Shown here: positions 1 through 11,914 of the stretch, piece after piece
Position numbering within the stretch: the stretch's first letter is position 1
How the letters are laid out: the number at the start of each line of letters is the position of its first letter
Assembly: GCA_028622995.1 (NCBI GenBank)
Contig: JAJQJQ010000035.1
Location: forward strand, 1,922,001-1,986,000
DNA length: 64,000 nucleotides
Direction of reading: 5' to 3'
Source: Panagrolaimus kolymaensis
Lineage: Eukaryota > Nematoda > Chromadorea > Rhabditida > Panagrolaimidae
Notes under the pieces: generated by a model
What the model saw: the letters and a program-made list of their open reading frames with translations, nothing else
The model's database searches: none
What the model was told of the DNA's origin: nothing
Made by a program: the position numbers and the translations under genes

Positions 1-18
1 TCACAAAAAAATAAGCTT

Positions 19-50
19 TTTAACATTAAAAAAATTGCTTCATAAATTTT
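19..50. repeat. Invariant 32-bp core of the monomer (shown in monomer 1)
   Basis: Reading the monomers by eye, I saw substitutions at about thirty positions elsewhere in the unit but none within positions 19-50. The block runs from the end of the T tract through CATT, the second A7 tract (28-34), ATTGCTTCAT in the middle, and the AAATTTT at its end. Satellites often keep one short segment more constant than the rest where a protein binds or where nucleosome positioning matters (the mammalian CENP-B box is the known example). Whether that applies here is inference. It does not resemble the CENP-B box. Confidence 0.75.
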
Positions 51-118
51 GGATTGATCGGAATTAAAAAAAATCGGTTTTATCTCCACCTTTAGTTGAT
101 GAATAAATAATATTTTAA

Positions 119-131
119 CAACTCAAAGTTG
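119..131. repeat. Short inverted repeat CAACT-CAA-AGTTG (monomer 119-131)
   Basis: CAACT at 119-123 and AGTTG at 127-131 are exact reverse complements separated by 3 nt, so a 5-bp hairpin is possible. A second AGTTG lies upstream at 94-98 and could pair with the same CAACT across a 20-nt loop, giving two alternative folds. In ATTG-type monomers the segment becomes CAATTGAAAGTTG. The hairpin loses one Watson-Crick pair, and a 6-bp palindrome CAATTG (MfeI site) appears at 119-124. The two diagnostic bases 122 and 124 therefore switch the local symmetry. The element is present in every monomer in one of these forms. Confidence 0.7.
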
Positions 132-149
132 AATAAATTAAATGAAATT

Positions 150-159
150 CCATTTATGG
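150..159. repeat. Short inverted repeat CCAT-TT-ATGG (monomer 150-159)
   Basis: CCAT and ATGG are exact reverse complements separated by TT. Nearly all monomers keep this. In the divergent island at 55868-58282, many monomers have AA at 150-151, which destroys this arm but creates an 8-bp perfect palindrome TAAATTTA at monomer 149-156, so dyad symmetry is kept with a different sequence. One monomer (63268, A to G at 156) and one (53129, G to T at 160) carry private changes in or next to the arm. Confidence 0.7.
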
Positions 160-3100
160 GTTCACAAAAAAATAAGTTTTTTAACATTAAAAAAATTGCT
201 TCATAAATTTTGGATTGATCGGAATTAAAAAAAATCGGTTTTATCTCCACCTTTAGTTGATGAATAAATAATATTTTAACAACTCAAAGTTGAATAAATT
301 AAATGAAATTCCATTTATGGGTTCACAAAAAAATAAGTTTTTTAACATTAAAAAAATTGCTTCATAAATTTTGGATTGATCGGAATTAAAAAAAATCGGT
401 TTTATCTCCACCTTTAGTTGATGAATAAATAATATTTTAACAACTCAAAGTTGAATAAATTAAATGAAACTCCATTTATGGGTTCACAAAAAAATAAGCT
501 TTTTAACATTAAAAAAATTGCTTCATAAATTTTGGATTGATCGGAATTAAAAAAAATCGGTTTTATCTCCACCTTTAGTTGATGAATAAATAATATTTTA
601 ACAACTCAAAGTTGAATAAATTAAATGAAATTCCATTTATGGGTTCACAAAAAAATAAGTTTTTTAACATTAAAAAAATTGCTTCATAAATTTTGGATTG
701 ATCGGAATTAAAAAAAATCGGTTTTATCTCCACCTTTAGTTGATGAATAAATAATATTTTAACAACTCAAAGTTGAATAAATTAAATGAAATTCCATTTA
801 TGGGTTCACAAAAAAATAAGTTTTTTAACATTAAAAAAATTGCTTCATAAATTTTGGATTGATCGGAATTAAAAAAAATCGGTTTTATCTCCACCTTTAG
901 TTGATGAATAAATAATATTTTAACAACTCAAAGTTGAATAAATTAAATGAAATTCCATTTATGGGTTCACAAAAAAATAAGCTTTTTAACATTAAAAAAA
1001 TTGCTTCATAAATTTTGGATTGATCGGAATTGAAAAAAATCGGTTTTATCTCCACCTTTAGTTGATGAATAAATAATATTTTAACAACTCAAAGTTGAAT
1101 AAATTAAATGAAATTCCATTTATGGGTTCACAAAAAAATAAGTTTTTTAACATTAAAAAAATTGCTTCATAAATTTTGGATTGATCGGAATTAAAAAAAA
1201 TCGGTTTTATCTCCACCTTTAGTTGATGAATAAATAATATTTTAACAACTCAAAGTTGAATAAATTAAATGAAATTCCATTTATGGGTTCACAAAAAAAT
1301 AAGTTTTTTAACATTAAAAAAATTGCTTCATAAATTTTGGATTTATCGGAATTAAAAAAAATCGGTTTTATCTCCACCTTTAGTTGATGAATAAATAATA
1401 TTTTAACAATTGAAAGTTGAATAAATTAAATGAAATTCCATTTATGGGTTCACAAAAAAATAAGTTTTTTAACATTAAAAAAATTGCTTCATAAATTTTG
1501 GATTGATCGGAATTAAAAAAAATCGGTTTTATCTCCACCTTTAGTTGATGAATAAATAATATTTTAACAATTGAAAGTTGAATAAATTAAATGAAATTCC
1601 ATTTATGGGTTCACAAAAAAATAAGTTTTTTAACATTAAAAAAATTGCTTCATAAATTTTGGATTGATCGGAATTAAAAAAAATCGGTTTTATCTCCACC
1701 TTTAGTTGATGAATAAATAATATTTTAACAACTCAAAGTTGAATAAATTAAATGAAACTCCATTTATGGGTTCACAAAAAAATAAGCTTTTTAACATTAA
1801 AAAAATTGCTTCATAAATTTTGGATTGATCGGAATTAAAAAAAATCGGTTTTATCTCCACCTTTAGTTGATGAATAAATAATATTTTAACAACTCAAAGT
1901 TGAATAAATTAAATGAAATTCCATTTATGGGTTCACAAAAAAATAAGTTTTTTAACATTAAAAAAATTGCTTCATAAATTTTGGATTGATCGGAATTAAA
2001 AAAAATCGGTTTTATCTCCACCTTTAGTTGATGAATAAATAATATTTTAACAATTGAAAGTTGAATAAATTAAATGAAATTCCATTTATGGGTTCACAAA
2101 AAAATAAGTTTTTTAACATTAAAAAAATTGCTTCATAAATTTTGGATTGATCGGAATTAAAAAAAATCGGTTTTATCTCCACCTTTAGTTGATGAATAAA
2201 TAATATTTTAACAACTCAAAGTTGAATAAATTAAATGAAACTCCATTTATGGGTTCACAAAAAAATAAGCTTTTTAACATTAAAAAAATTGCTTCATAAA
2301 TTTTCGATTGATCGGAATTAAAAAAAATCGGTTTTATCTCCACCTTTAGTTGATGAATAAATAATATTTTAACAACTCAAAGTTGAATAAATTAAATGAA
2401 ATTCCATTTATGGGTTCACAAAAAAATAAGTTTTTTAACATTAAAAAAATTGCTTCATAAATTTTGGATTGATCGGAATTAAAAAAAATCGGTTTTATCT
2501 CCACCTTTAGTTGATGAATAAATAATATTTTAACAATTGAAAGTTGAATAAATTAAATGAAATTCCATTTATGGGTTCACAAAAAAATAAGTTTTTTAAC
2601 ATTAAAAAAATTGCTTCATAAATTTTGGATTGATCGGAATTAAAAAAAATCGGTTTTATCTCCACCTTTAGTTGATGAATAAATAATATTTTAACAACTC
2701 AAAGTTGAATAAATTAAATGAAATTCCATTTATGGGTTCACAAAAAAATAAGTTTTTTAACATTAAAAAAATTGCTTCATAAATTTTGGATTGATCGGAA
2801 TTAAAAAAAATCGGTTTTATCTCCACCTTTAGTTGATGAATAAATAATATTTTAACAACTCAAAGTTGAATAAATTAAATGAAATTCCATTTATGGGTTC
2901 ACAAAAAAATAAGTTTTTTAACATTAAAAAAATTGCTTCATAAATTTTGGATTGATCGGAATTAAAAAAAATCGGTTTTATCTCCACCTTTAGTTGATGA
3001 ATAAATAATATTTTAACAACTCAAAGTTGAATAAATTAAATGAAATTCCATTTATGGGTTCACAAAAAAATAAGCTTTTTAACATTAAAAAAATTGCTTC

Positions 3101-3542
3101 ATAAATTTTGGATTGATCGGAATTGAAAAAAATCGGTTTTATCTCCACCTTTAGTTGATGAATAAATAATATTTTAACAACTCAAAGTTGAATAAATTAA
3201 ATGAAATTCCATTTATGGGTTCACAAAAAAATAAGTTTTTTAACATTAAAAAAATTGCTTCATAAATTTTGGATTGATCGGAATTAAAAAAAATCGGTTT
3301 TATCTCCACCTTTAGTTGATGAATAAATAATATTTTAACAACTCAAAGTTGAATAAATTAAATGAAATTCCATTTATGGGTTCACAAAAAAATAAGTTTT
3401 TTAACATTAAAAAAATTGCTTCATAAATTTTGGATTGATCGGAATTAAAAAAAATCGGTTTTATCTCCACCTTTAGTTGATGAATAAATAATATTTTAAC
3501 AACTCAAAGTTGAATAAATTAAATGAAATTCCATTTATGGGT

Positions 3543-4508
3543 TCACAAAAAAATAAGCTTTTTAACATTAAAAAAATTGCTTCATAAATTTTGGATTGAT
3601 CGGAATTGAAAAAAATCGGTTTTATCTCCACCTTTAGTTGATGAATAAATAATATTTTAACAACTCAAAGTTGAATAAATTAAATGAAATTCCATTTATG
3701 GGTTCACAAAAAAATAAGTTTTTTAACATTAAAAAAATTGCTTCATAAATTTTGGATTGATCGGAATTAAAAAAAATCGGTTTTATCTCCACCTTTAGTT
3801 GATGAATAAATAATATTTTAACAACTCAAAGTTGAATAAATTAAATGAAATTCCATTTATGGGTTCACAAAAAAATAAGTTTTTTAACATTAAAAAAATT
3901 GCTTCATAAATTTTGGATTTATCGGAATTAAAAAAAATCGGTTTTATCTCCACCTTTAGTTGATGAATAAATAATATTTTAACAATTGAAAGTTGAATAA
4001 ATTAAATGAAATTCCATTTATGGGTTCACAAAAAAATAAGTTTTTTAACATTAAAAAAATTGCTTCATAAATTTTGGATTGATCGGAATTAAAAAAAATC
4101 GGTTTTATCTCCACCTTTAGTTGATGAATAAATAATATTTTAACAATTGAAAGTTGAATAAATTAAATGAAATTCCATTTATGGGTTCACAAAAAAATAA
4201 GTTTTTTAACATTAAAAAAATTGCTTCATAAATTTTGGATTGATCGGAATTAAAAAAAATCGGTTTTATCTCCACCTTTAGTTGATGAATAAATAATATT
4301 TTAACAACTCAAAGTTGAATAAATTAAATGAAACTCCATTTATGGGTTCACAAAAAAATAAGCTTTTTAACATTAAAAAAATTGCTTCATAAATTTTGGA
4401 TTGATCGGAATTAAAAAAAATCGGTTTTATCTCCACCTTTAGTTGATGAATAAATAATATTTTAACAACTCAAAGTTGAATAAATTAAATGAAATTCCAT
4501 TTATGGGT
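3543..4508. repeat. Six-monomer core of the domain I higher-order repeat, middle copy
   Basis: Monomers 23-28 match monomers 7-12 and 38-43 in order and type, with the rare T56 monomer in third place. The offsets are 16 and 15 monomers (2576 and 2415 bp), so the ancestral unit was about 15-16 monomers and changed length by one monomer, as expected from unequal exchange. Confidence 0.85.
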
Positions 4509-4991
4509 TCACAAAAAAATAAGTTTTTTAACATTAAAAAAATTGCTTCATAAATTTTGGATTGATCGGAATTAAAAAAAATCGGTTTTATCTCCACCTT
4601 TAGTTGATGAATAAATAATATTTTAACAACTCAAAGTTGAATAAATTAAATGAAATTCCATTTATGGGTTCACAAAAAAATAAGTTTTTTAACATTAAAA
4701 AAATTGCTTCATAAATTTTGGATTGATCGGAATTAAAAAAAATCGGTTTTATCTCCACCTTTAGTTGATGAATAAATAATATTTTAACAACTCAAAGTTG
4801 AATAAATTAAATGAAATTCCATTTATGGGTTCACAAAAAAATAAGTTTTTTAACATTAAAAAAATTGCTTCATAAATTTTGGATTGATCGGAATTAAAAA
4901 AAATCGGTTTTATCTCCACCTTTAGTTGATGAATAAATAATATTTTAACAACTCAAAGTTGAATAAATTAAATGAAACTCCATTTATGGGT

Positions 4992-7084
4992 TCACAAAAA
5001 AATAAGCTTTTTAACATTAAAAAAATTGCTTCATAAATTTTGGATTGATCGGAATTAAAAAAAATCGGTTTTATCTCCACCTTTAGTTGATGAATAAATA
5101 ATATTTTAACAACTCAAAGTTGAATAAATTAAATGAAATTCCATTTATGGGTTCACAAAAAAATAAGTTTTTTAACATTAAAAAAATTGCTTCATAAATT
5201 TTGGATTGATCGGAATTAAAAAAAATCGGTTTTATCTCCACCTTTAGTTGATGAATAAATAATATTTTAACAACTCAAAGTTGAATAAATTAAATGAAAT
5301 TCCATTTATGGGTTCACAAAAAAATAAGTTTTTTAACATTAAAAAAATTGCTTCATAAATTTTGGATTGATCGGAATTAAAAAAAATCGGTTTTATCTCC
5401 ACCTTTAGTTGATGAATAAATAATATTTTAACAACTCAAAGTTGAATAAATTAAATGAAACTCCATTTATGGGTTCACAAAAAAATAAGCTTTTTAACAT
5501 TAAAAAAATTGCTTCATAAATTTTGGATTGATCGGAATTAAAAAAAATCGGTTTTATCTCCACCTTTAGTTGATGAATAAATAATATTTTAACAACTCAA
5601 AGTTGAATAAATTAAATGAAATTCCATTTATGGGTTCACAAAAAAATAAGTTTTTTAACATTAAAAAAATTGCTTCATAAATTTTGGATTGATCGGAATT
5701 AAAAAAAATCGGTTTTATCTCCACCTTTAGTTGATGAATAAATAATATTTTAACAACTCAAAGTTGAATAAATTAAATGAAATTCCATTTATGGGTTCAC
5801 AAAAAAATAAGTTTTTTAACATTAAAAAAATTGCTTCATAAATTTTGGATTGATCGGAATTAAAAAAAATCGGTTTTATCTCCACCTTTAGTTGATGAAT
5901 AAATAATATTTTAACAACTCAAAGTTGAATAAATTAAATGAAATTCCATTTATGGGTTCACAAAAAAATAAGCTTTTTAACATTAAAAAAATTGCTTCAT
6001 AAATTTTGGATTGATCGGAATTGAAAAAAATCGGTTTTATCTCCACCTTTAGTTGATGAATAAATAATATTTTAACAACTCAAAGTTGAATAAATTAAAT
6101 GAAATTCCATTTATGGGTTCACAAAAAAATAAGTTTTTTAACATTAAAAAAATTGCTTCATAAATTTTGGATTGATCGGAATTAAAAAAAATCGGTTTTA
6201 TCTCCACCTTTAGTTGATGAATAAATAATATTTTAACAACTCAAAGTTGAATAAATTAAATGAAATTCCATTTATGGGTTCACAAAAAAATAAGTTTTTT
6301 AACATTAAAAAAATTGCTTCATAAATTTTGGATTTATCGGAATTAAAAAAAATCGGTTTTATCTCCACCTTTAGTTGATGAATAAATAATATTTTAACAA
6401 TTGAAAGTTGAATAAATTAAATGAAATTCCATTTATGGGTTCACAAAAAAATAAGTTTTTTAACATTAAAAAAATTGCTTCATAAATTTTGGATTGATCG
6501 GAATTAAAAAAAATCGGTTTTATCTCCACCTTTAGTTGATGAATAAATAATATTTTAACAATTGAAAGTTGAATAAATTAAATGAAATTCCATTTATGGG
6601 TTCACAAAAAAATAAGTTTTTTAACATTAAAAAAATTGCTTCATAAATTTTGGATTGATCGGAATTAAAAAAAATCGGTTTTATCTCCACCTTTAGTTGA
6701 TGAATAAATAATATTTTAACAACTCAAAGTTGAATAAATTAAATGAAACTCCATTTATGGGTTCACAAAAAAATAAGCTTTTTAACATTAAAAAAATTGC
6801 TTCATAAATTTTGGATTGATCGGAATTAAAAAAAATCGGTTTTATCTCCACCTTTAGTTGATGAATAAATAATATTTTAACAACTCAAAGTTGAATAAAT
6901 TAAATGAAATTCCATTTATGGGTTCACAAAAAAATAAGTTTTTTAACATTAAAAAAATTGCTTCATAAATTTTGGATTGATCGGAATTAAAAAAAATCGG
7001 TTTTATCTCCACCTTTAGTTGATGAATAAATAATATTTTAACAATTGAAAGTTGAATAAATTAAATGAAATTCCATTTATGGGT
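4992..7084. repeat. 13-monomer higher-order segment, copy 2
   Basis: Monomers 32-44 repeat the type order of monomers 1-13 without a mismatch at the diagnostic sites, at an offset of 31 monomers (4991 bp). The T56 monomer at 6280 corresponds to that at 1289. A shorter six-monomer core (CG-ACTC-T, TA-ACTC-T, T56-ATTG, TA-ATTG-T, TA-ACTC-C, CA-ACTC-T) is shared by 967-1932, 3543-4508 and 5958-6923. Confidence 0.88.
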
Positions 7085-10000
7085 TCACAAAAAAATAAGT
7101 TTTTTAACATTAAAAAAATTGCTTCATAAATTTTGGATTGATCGGAATTAAAAAAAATCGGTTTTATCTCCACCTTTAGTTGATGAATAAATAATATTTT
7201 AACAATTGAAAGTTGAATAAATTAAATGAAATTCCATTTATGGGTTCACAAAAAAATAAGTTTTTTAACATTAAAAAAATTGCTTCATAAATTTTGGATT
7301 GATCGGAATTAAAAAAAATCGGTTTTATCTCCACCTTTAGTTGATGAATAAATAATATTTTAACAACTCAAAGTTGAATAAATTAAATGAAACTCCATTT
7401 ATGGGTTCACAAAAAAATAAGCTTTTTAACATTAAAAAAATTGCTTCATAAATTTTGGATTGATCGGAATTAAAAAAAATCGGTTTTATCTCCACCTTTA
7501 GTTGATGAATAAATAATATTTTAACAACTCAAAGTTGAATAAATTAAATGAAATTCCATTTATGGGTTCACAAAAAAATAAGTTTTTTAACATTAAAAAA
7601 ATTGCTTCATAAATTTTGGATTGATCGGAATTAAAAAAAATCGGTTTTATCTCCACCTTTAGTTGATGAATAAATAATATTTTAACAACTCAAAGTTGAA
7701 TAAATTAAATGAAATTCCATTTATGGGTTCACAAAAAAATAAGTTTTTTAACATTAAAAAAATTGCTTCATAAATTTTGGATTGATCGGAATTAAAAAAA
7801 ATCGGTTTTATCTCCACCTTTAGTTGATGAATAAATAATATTTTAACAACTCAAAGTTGAATAAATTAAATGAAACTCCATTTATGGGTTCACAAAAAAA
7901 TAAGCTTTTTAACATTAAAAAAATTGCTTCATAAATTTTGGATTGATCGGAATTAAAAAAAATCGGTTTTATCTCCACCTTTAGTTGATGAATAAATAAT
8001 ATTTTAACAACTCAAAGTTGAATAAATTAAATGAAATTCCATTTATGGGTTCACAAAAAAATAAGTTTTTTAACATTAAAAAAATTGCTTCATAAATTTT
8101 GGATTGATCGGAATTAAAAAAAATCGGTTTTATCTCCACCTTTAGTTGATGAATAAATAATATTTTAACAACTCAAAGTTGAATAAATTAAATGAAACTC
8201 CATTTATGGGTTCACAAAAAAATAAGCTTTTTAACATTAAAAAAATTGCTTCATAAATTTTGGATTGATCGGAATTAAAAAAAATCGGTTTTATCTCCAC
8301 CTTTAGTTGATGAATAAATAATATTTTAACAACTCAAAGTTGAATAAATTAAATGAAATTCCATTTATGGGTTCACAAAAAAATAAGTTTTTTAACATTA
8401 AAAAAATTGCTTCATAAATTTTGGATTGATCGGAATTAAAAAAAATCGGTTTTATCTCCACCTTTAGTTGATGAATAAATAATATTTTAACAACTCAAAG
8501 TTGAATAAATTAAATGAAATTCCATTTATGGGTTCACAAAAAAATAAGTTTTTTAACATTAAAAAAATTGCTTCATAAATTTTGGATTGATCGGAATTAA
8601 AAAAAATCGGTTTTATCTCCACCTTTAGTTGATGAATAAATAATATTTTAACAACTCAAAGTTGAATAAATTAAATGAAACTCCATTTATGGGTTCACAA
8701 AAAAATAAGCTTTTTAACATTAAAAAAATTGCTTCATAAATTTTGGATTGATCGGAATTAAAAAAAATCGGTTTTATCTCCACCTTTAGTTGATGAATAA
8801 ATAATATTTTAACAACTCAAAGTTGAATAAATTAAATGAAATTCCATTTATGGGTTCACAAAAAAATAAGTTTTTTAACATTAAAAAAATTGCTTCATAA
8901 ATTTTGGATTGATCGGAATTTAAAAAAATCGGTTTTATCTCCACCTTTAGTTGATGAATAAATAATATTTTAACAACTCAAAGTTGAATAAATTAAATGA
9001 AATTCCATTTATGGGTTCACAAAAAAATAAGTTTTTTAACATTAAAAAAATTGCTTCATAAATTTTGGATTGATCGGAATTAAAAAAAATCGGTTTTATC
9101 TCCACCTTTAGTTGATGAATAAATAATATTTTAACAACTCAAAGTTGAATAAATTAAATGAAATTCCATTTATGGGTTCACAAAAAAATAAGCTTTTTAA
9201 CATTAAAAAAATTGCTTCATAAATTTTGGATTGATCGGAATTGAAAAAAATCGGTTTTATCTCCACCTTTAGTTGATGAATAAATAATATTTTAACAACT
9301 CAAAGTTGAATAAATTAAATGAAATTCCATTTATGGGTTCACAAAAAAATAAGCTTTTTAACATTAAAAAAATTGCTTCATAAATTTTGGATTGATCGGA
9401 ATTAAAAAAAATCGGTTTTATCTCCACCTTTAGTTGATGAATAAATAATATTTTAACAACTCAAAGTTGAATAAATTAAATGAAATTCCATTTATGGGTT
9501 CACAAAAAAATAAGCTTTTTAACATTAAAAAAATTGCTTCATAAATTTTGGATTGATCGGAATTAAAAAAAATCGGTTTTATCTCCACCTTTAGTTGATG
9601 AATAAATAATATTTTAACAACTCAAAGTTGAATAAATTAAATGAAATTCCATTTATGGGTTCACAAAAAAATAAGTTTTTTAACATTAAAAAAATTGCTT
9701 CATAAATTTTGGATTGATCGGAATTAAAAAAAATCGGTTTTATCTCCACCTTTAGTTGATGAATAAATAATATTTTAACAACTCAAAGTTGAATAAATTA
9801 AATGAAATTCCATTTATGGGTTCACAAAAAAATAAGCTTTTTAACATTAAAAAAATTGCTTCATAAATTTTGGATTGATCGGAATTGAAAAAAATCGGTT
9901 TTATCTCCACCTTTAGTTGATGAATAAATAATATTTTAACAACTCAAAGTTGAATAAATTAAATGAAATTCCATTTATGGGTTCACAAAAAAATAAGTTT

Positions 10001-10304
10001 TTTAACATTAAAAAAATTGCTTCATAAATTTTGGATTGATCGGAATTGAAAAAAATCGGTTTTATCTCCACCTTTAGTTGATGAATAAATAATATTTTAA
10101 CAACTCAAAGTTGAATAAATTAAATGAAATTCCATTTATGGGTTCACAAAAAAATAAGCTTTTTAACATTAAAAAAATTGCTTCATAAATTTTGGATTGA
10201 TCGGAATTGAAAAAAATCGGTTTTATCTCCACCTTTAGTTGATGAATAAATAATATTTTAACAACTCAAAGTTGAATAAATTAAATGAAATTCCATTTAT
10301 GGGT

Positions 10305-11109
10305 TCACAAAAAAATAAGCTCTTTAACATTAAAAAAATTGCTTCATAAATTTTGGATTGATCGGAATTAAAAAAAATCGGTTTTATCTCCACCTTTAGT
10401 TGATGAATAAATAATATTTTAACAACTCAAAGTTGAATAAATTAAATGAAACTCCATTTATGGGTTCACAAAAAAATAAGCTTTTTAACATTAAAAAAAT
10501 TGCTTCATAAATTTTGGATTGATCGGAATTAAAAAAAATCGGTTTTATCTCCACCTTTAGTTGATGAATAAATAATATTTTAACAATTGAAAGTTGAATA
10601 AATTAAATGAAATTCCATTTATGGGTTCACAAAAAAATAAGTTTTTTAACATTAAAAAAATTGCTTCATAAATTTTGGATTGATCGGAATTAAAAAAAAT
10701 CGTTTTTATCTCCACCTTTAGTTGATGAATAAATAATATTTTAACAACTCAAAGTTGAATAAATTAAATGAAATTCCATTTATGGGTTCACAAAAAAATA
10801 AGTTTTTTAACATTAAAAAAATTGCTTCATAAATTTTGGATTGATCGGAATTAAAAAAAATCGGTTTTATCTCCACCTTTAGTTGATGAATAAATAATAT
10901 TTTAACAATTGAAAGTTGAATAAATTAAATGAAATTCCATTTATGGGTTCACAAAAAAATAAGTTTTTTAACATTAAAAAAATTGCTTCATAAATTTTGG
11001 ATTGATCGGAATTAAAAAAAATCGGTTTTATCTCCACCTTTAGTTGATGAATAAATAATATTTTAACAACTCAAAGTTGAATAAATTAAATGAAATTCCA
11101 TTTATGGGT
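10305..11109. repeat. Five-monomer segment shared with 14491-15295, copy 1
   Basis: The type order is CA-ACTC-C, CA-ATTG-T, TA-ACTC-T, TA-ATTG-T, TA-ACTC-T. It recurs 26 monomers (4186 bp) later. This copy carries two changes the other lacks (T18C at 10322 and G77T at 10703), so they arose after the duplication or were lost from the other copy. Confidence 0.7.
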
Positions 11110-11431
11110 TCACAAAAAAATAAGCTTTTTAACATTAAAAAAATTGCTTCATAAATTTTGGATTGATCGGAATTAAAAAAAATCGGTTTTATCTCCACCT
11201 TTAGTTGATGAATAAATAATATTTTAACAACTCAAAGTTGAATAAATTAAATGAAATTCCATTTATGGGTTCACAAAAAAATAAGTTTTTTAACATTAAA
11301 AAAATTGCTTCATAAATTTTGGATTGATCGGAATTAAAAAAAATCGGTTTTATCTCCACCTTTAGTTGATGAATAAATAATATTTTAACAACTCAAAGTT
11401 GAATAAATTAAATGAAACTCCATTTATGGGT

Positions 11432-11914
11432 TCACAAAAAAATAAGCTTTTTAACATTAAAAAAATTGCTTCATAAATTTTGGATTGATCGGAATTAAAA
11501 AAAATCGGTTTTATCTCCACCTTTAGTTGATGAATAAATAATATTTTAACAACTCAAAGTTGAATAAATTAAATGAAACTCCATTTATGGGTTCACAAAA
11601 AAATAAGCTTTTTAACATTAAAAAAATTGCTTCATAAATTTTGGATTGATCGGAATTTAAAAAAATCGGTTTTATCTCCACCTTTAGTTGATGAATAAAT
11701 AATATTTTAACAACTCAAAGTTGAATAAATTAAATGAAATTCCATTTATGGGTTCACAAAAAAATAAGCTTTTTAACATTAAAAAAATTGCTTCATAAAT
11801 TTTGGATTGATCGGAATTAAAAAAAATCGGTTTTATCTCCACCTTTAGTTGATGAATAAATAATATTTTAACAACTCAAAGTTGAATAAATTAAATGAAA
11901 CTCCATTTATGGGT
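11432..11914. repeat. Three-monomer unit with T66 marker, copy 1
   Basis: The order is CA-ACTC-C, C-T66-ACTC-T, CA-ACTC-C. It is repeated at 12398-12880, six monomers (966 bp) later. T66 is rare in the window (also 8856 and 58605), which makes this an informative marker of local duplication. Confidence 0.75.

Larger units (their letters stand above)
1..161 (+). repeat. Reference satellite monomer (phase used throughout)
   Basis: This monomer sets the coordinate system; the phase is arbitrary because the window opens inside the array. Landmarks are an A7 tract at 5-11, AAGCTT (HindIII) at 13-18 when position 16 is C, a T5 tract at 17-21, a second A7 at 28-34, GATCGG at 56-61, an A7/A8 tract ending at 73, ATCGG again at 73-77, the pyrimidine-rich CTCCACCTTT at 84-93, AGTTG at 94-98, AATATT at 109-114, CAACT at 119-123, AGTTG at 127-131 and CCATTTATGG at 150-159. 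There are two CpGs, at 59-60 and 75-76. GAATAAAT occurs twice (101-108 and 131-138), a hint of an old internal duplication. This copy is type C16, T58, A66, ACTC, T148. Confidence 0.97.
1..2093. repeat. 13-monomer higher-order segment, copy 1
   Basis: Using sites 16/56/66/122-124/148, the order of monomer types 1-13 is: CA-ACTC-T, TA-ACTC-T, TA-ACTC-C, CA-ACTC-T, two TA-ACTC-T, CG-ACTC-T, TA-ACTC-T, the rare T56 ATTG type, TA-ATTG-T, TA-ACTC-C, CA-ACTC-T, TA-ATTG-T. The same order occurs at 4992-7084. A 13-step match including the rare T56 marker indicates segmental duplication, not chance. After this point copy 2 has one additional TA-ATTG-T monomer before the orders realign. Confidence 0.88.
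1..9177. repeat. Domain I: T16/A66-type monomers (monomers 1-57)
   Basis: Most copies are T16, A66, ACTC with T148 or C148. They are interspersed with C16/A66 copies, occasional C16/G66 copies (967, 3060, 3543, 5958) and ATTG copies. A rare G to T at monomer 56 (GATTTATCGG) marks exactly three monomers (1289, 3865, 6280), each in the same neighbour context. Other private changes are G51C in the monomer at 2255 and T66 in the monomer at 8856. The order of types is repeated at offsets of 15, 16 and 31 monomers. Confidence 0.9.

Noticed and set aside
46..66. Extended palindrome centred on GATC (monomer 56-59)
   Set aside because: Only the central GATC is symmetric. The adjoining pairs (55/60, 54/61, 53/62) do not pair, and the flanking AATT elements are coincidental in AT-rich sequence.
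51..80. CENP-B box
   Set aside because: The CpG-containing segment around GATCGG and ATCGG does not match the known core (TTCG and CGGG with the expected spacing) on either strand.
84..117. Promoter or TATA-like elements in the monomer
   Set aside because: TA-rich strings such as AATAATATTTT occur by composition alone in 22% GC DNA. Nothing in the sequence supports a real transcription start, although satellite transcription cannot be excluded.
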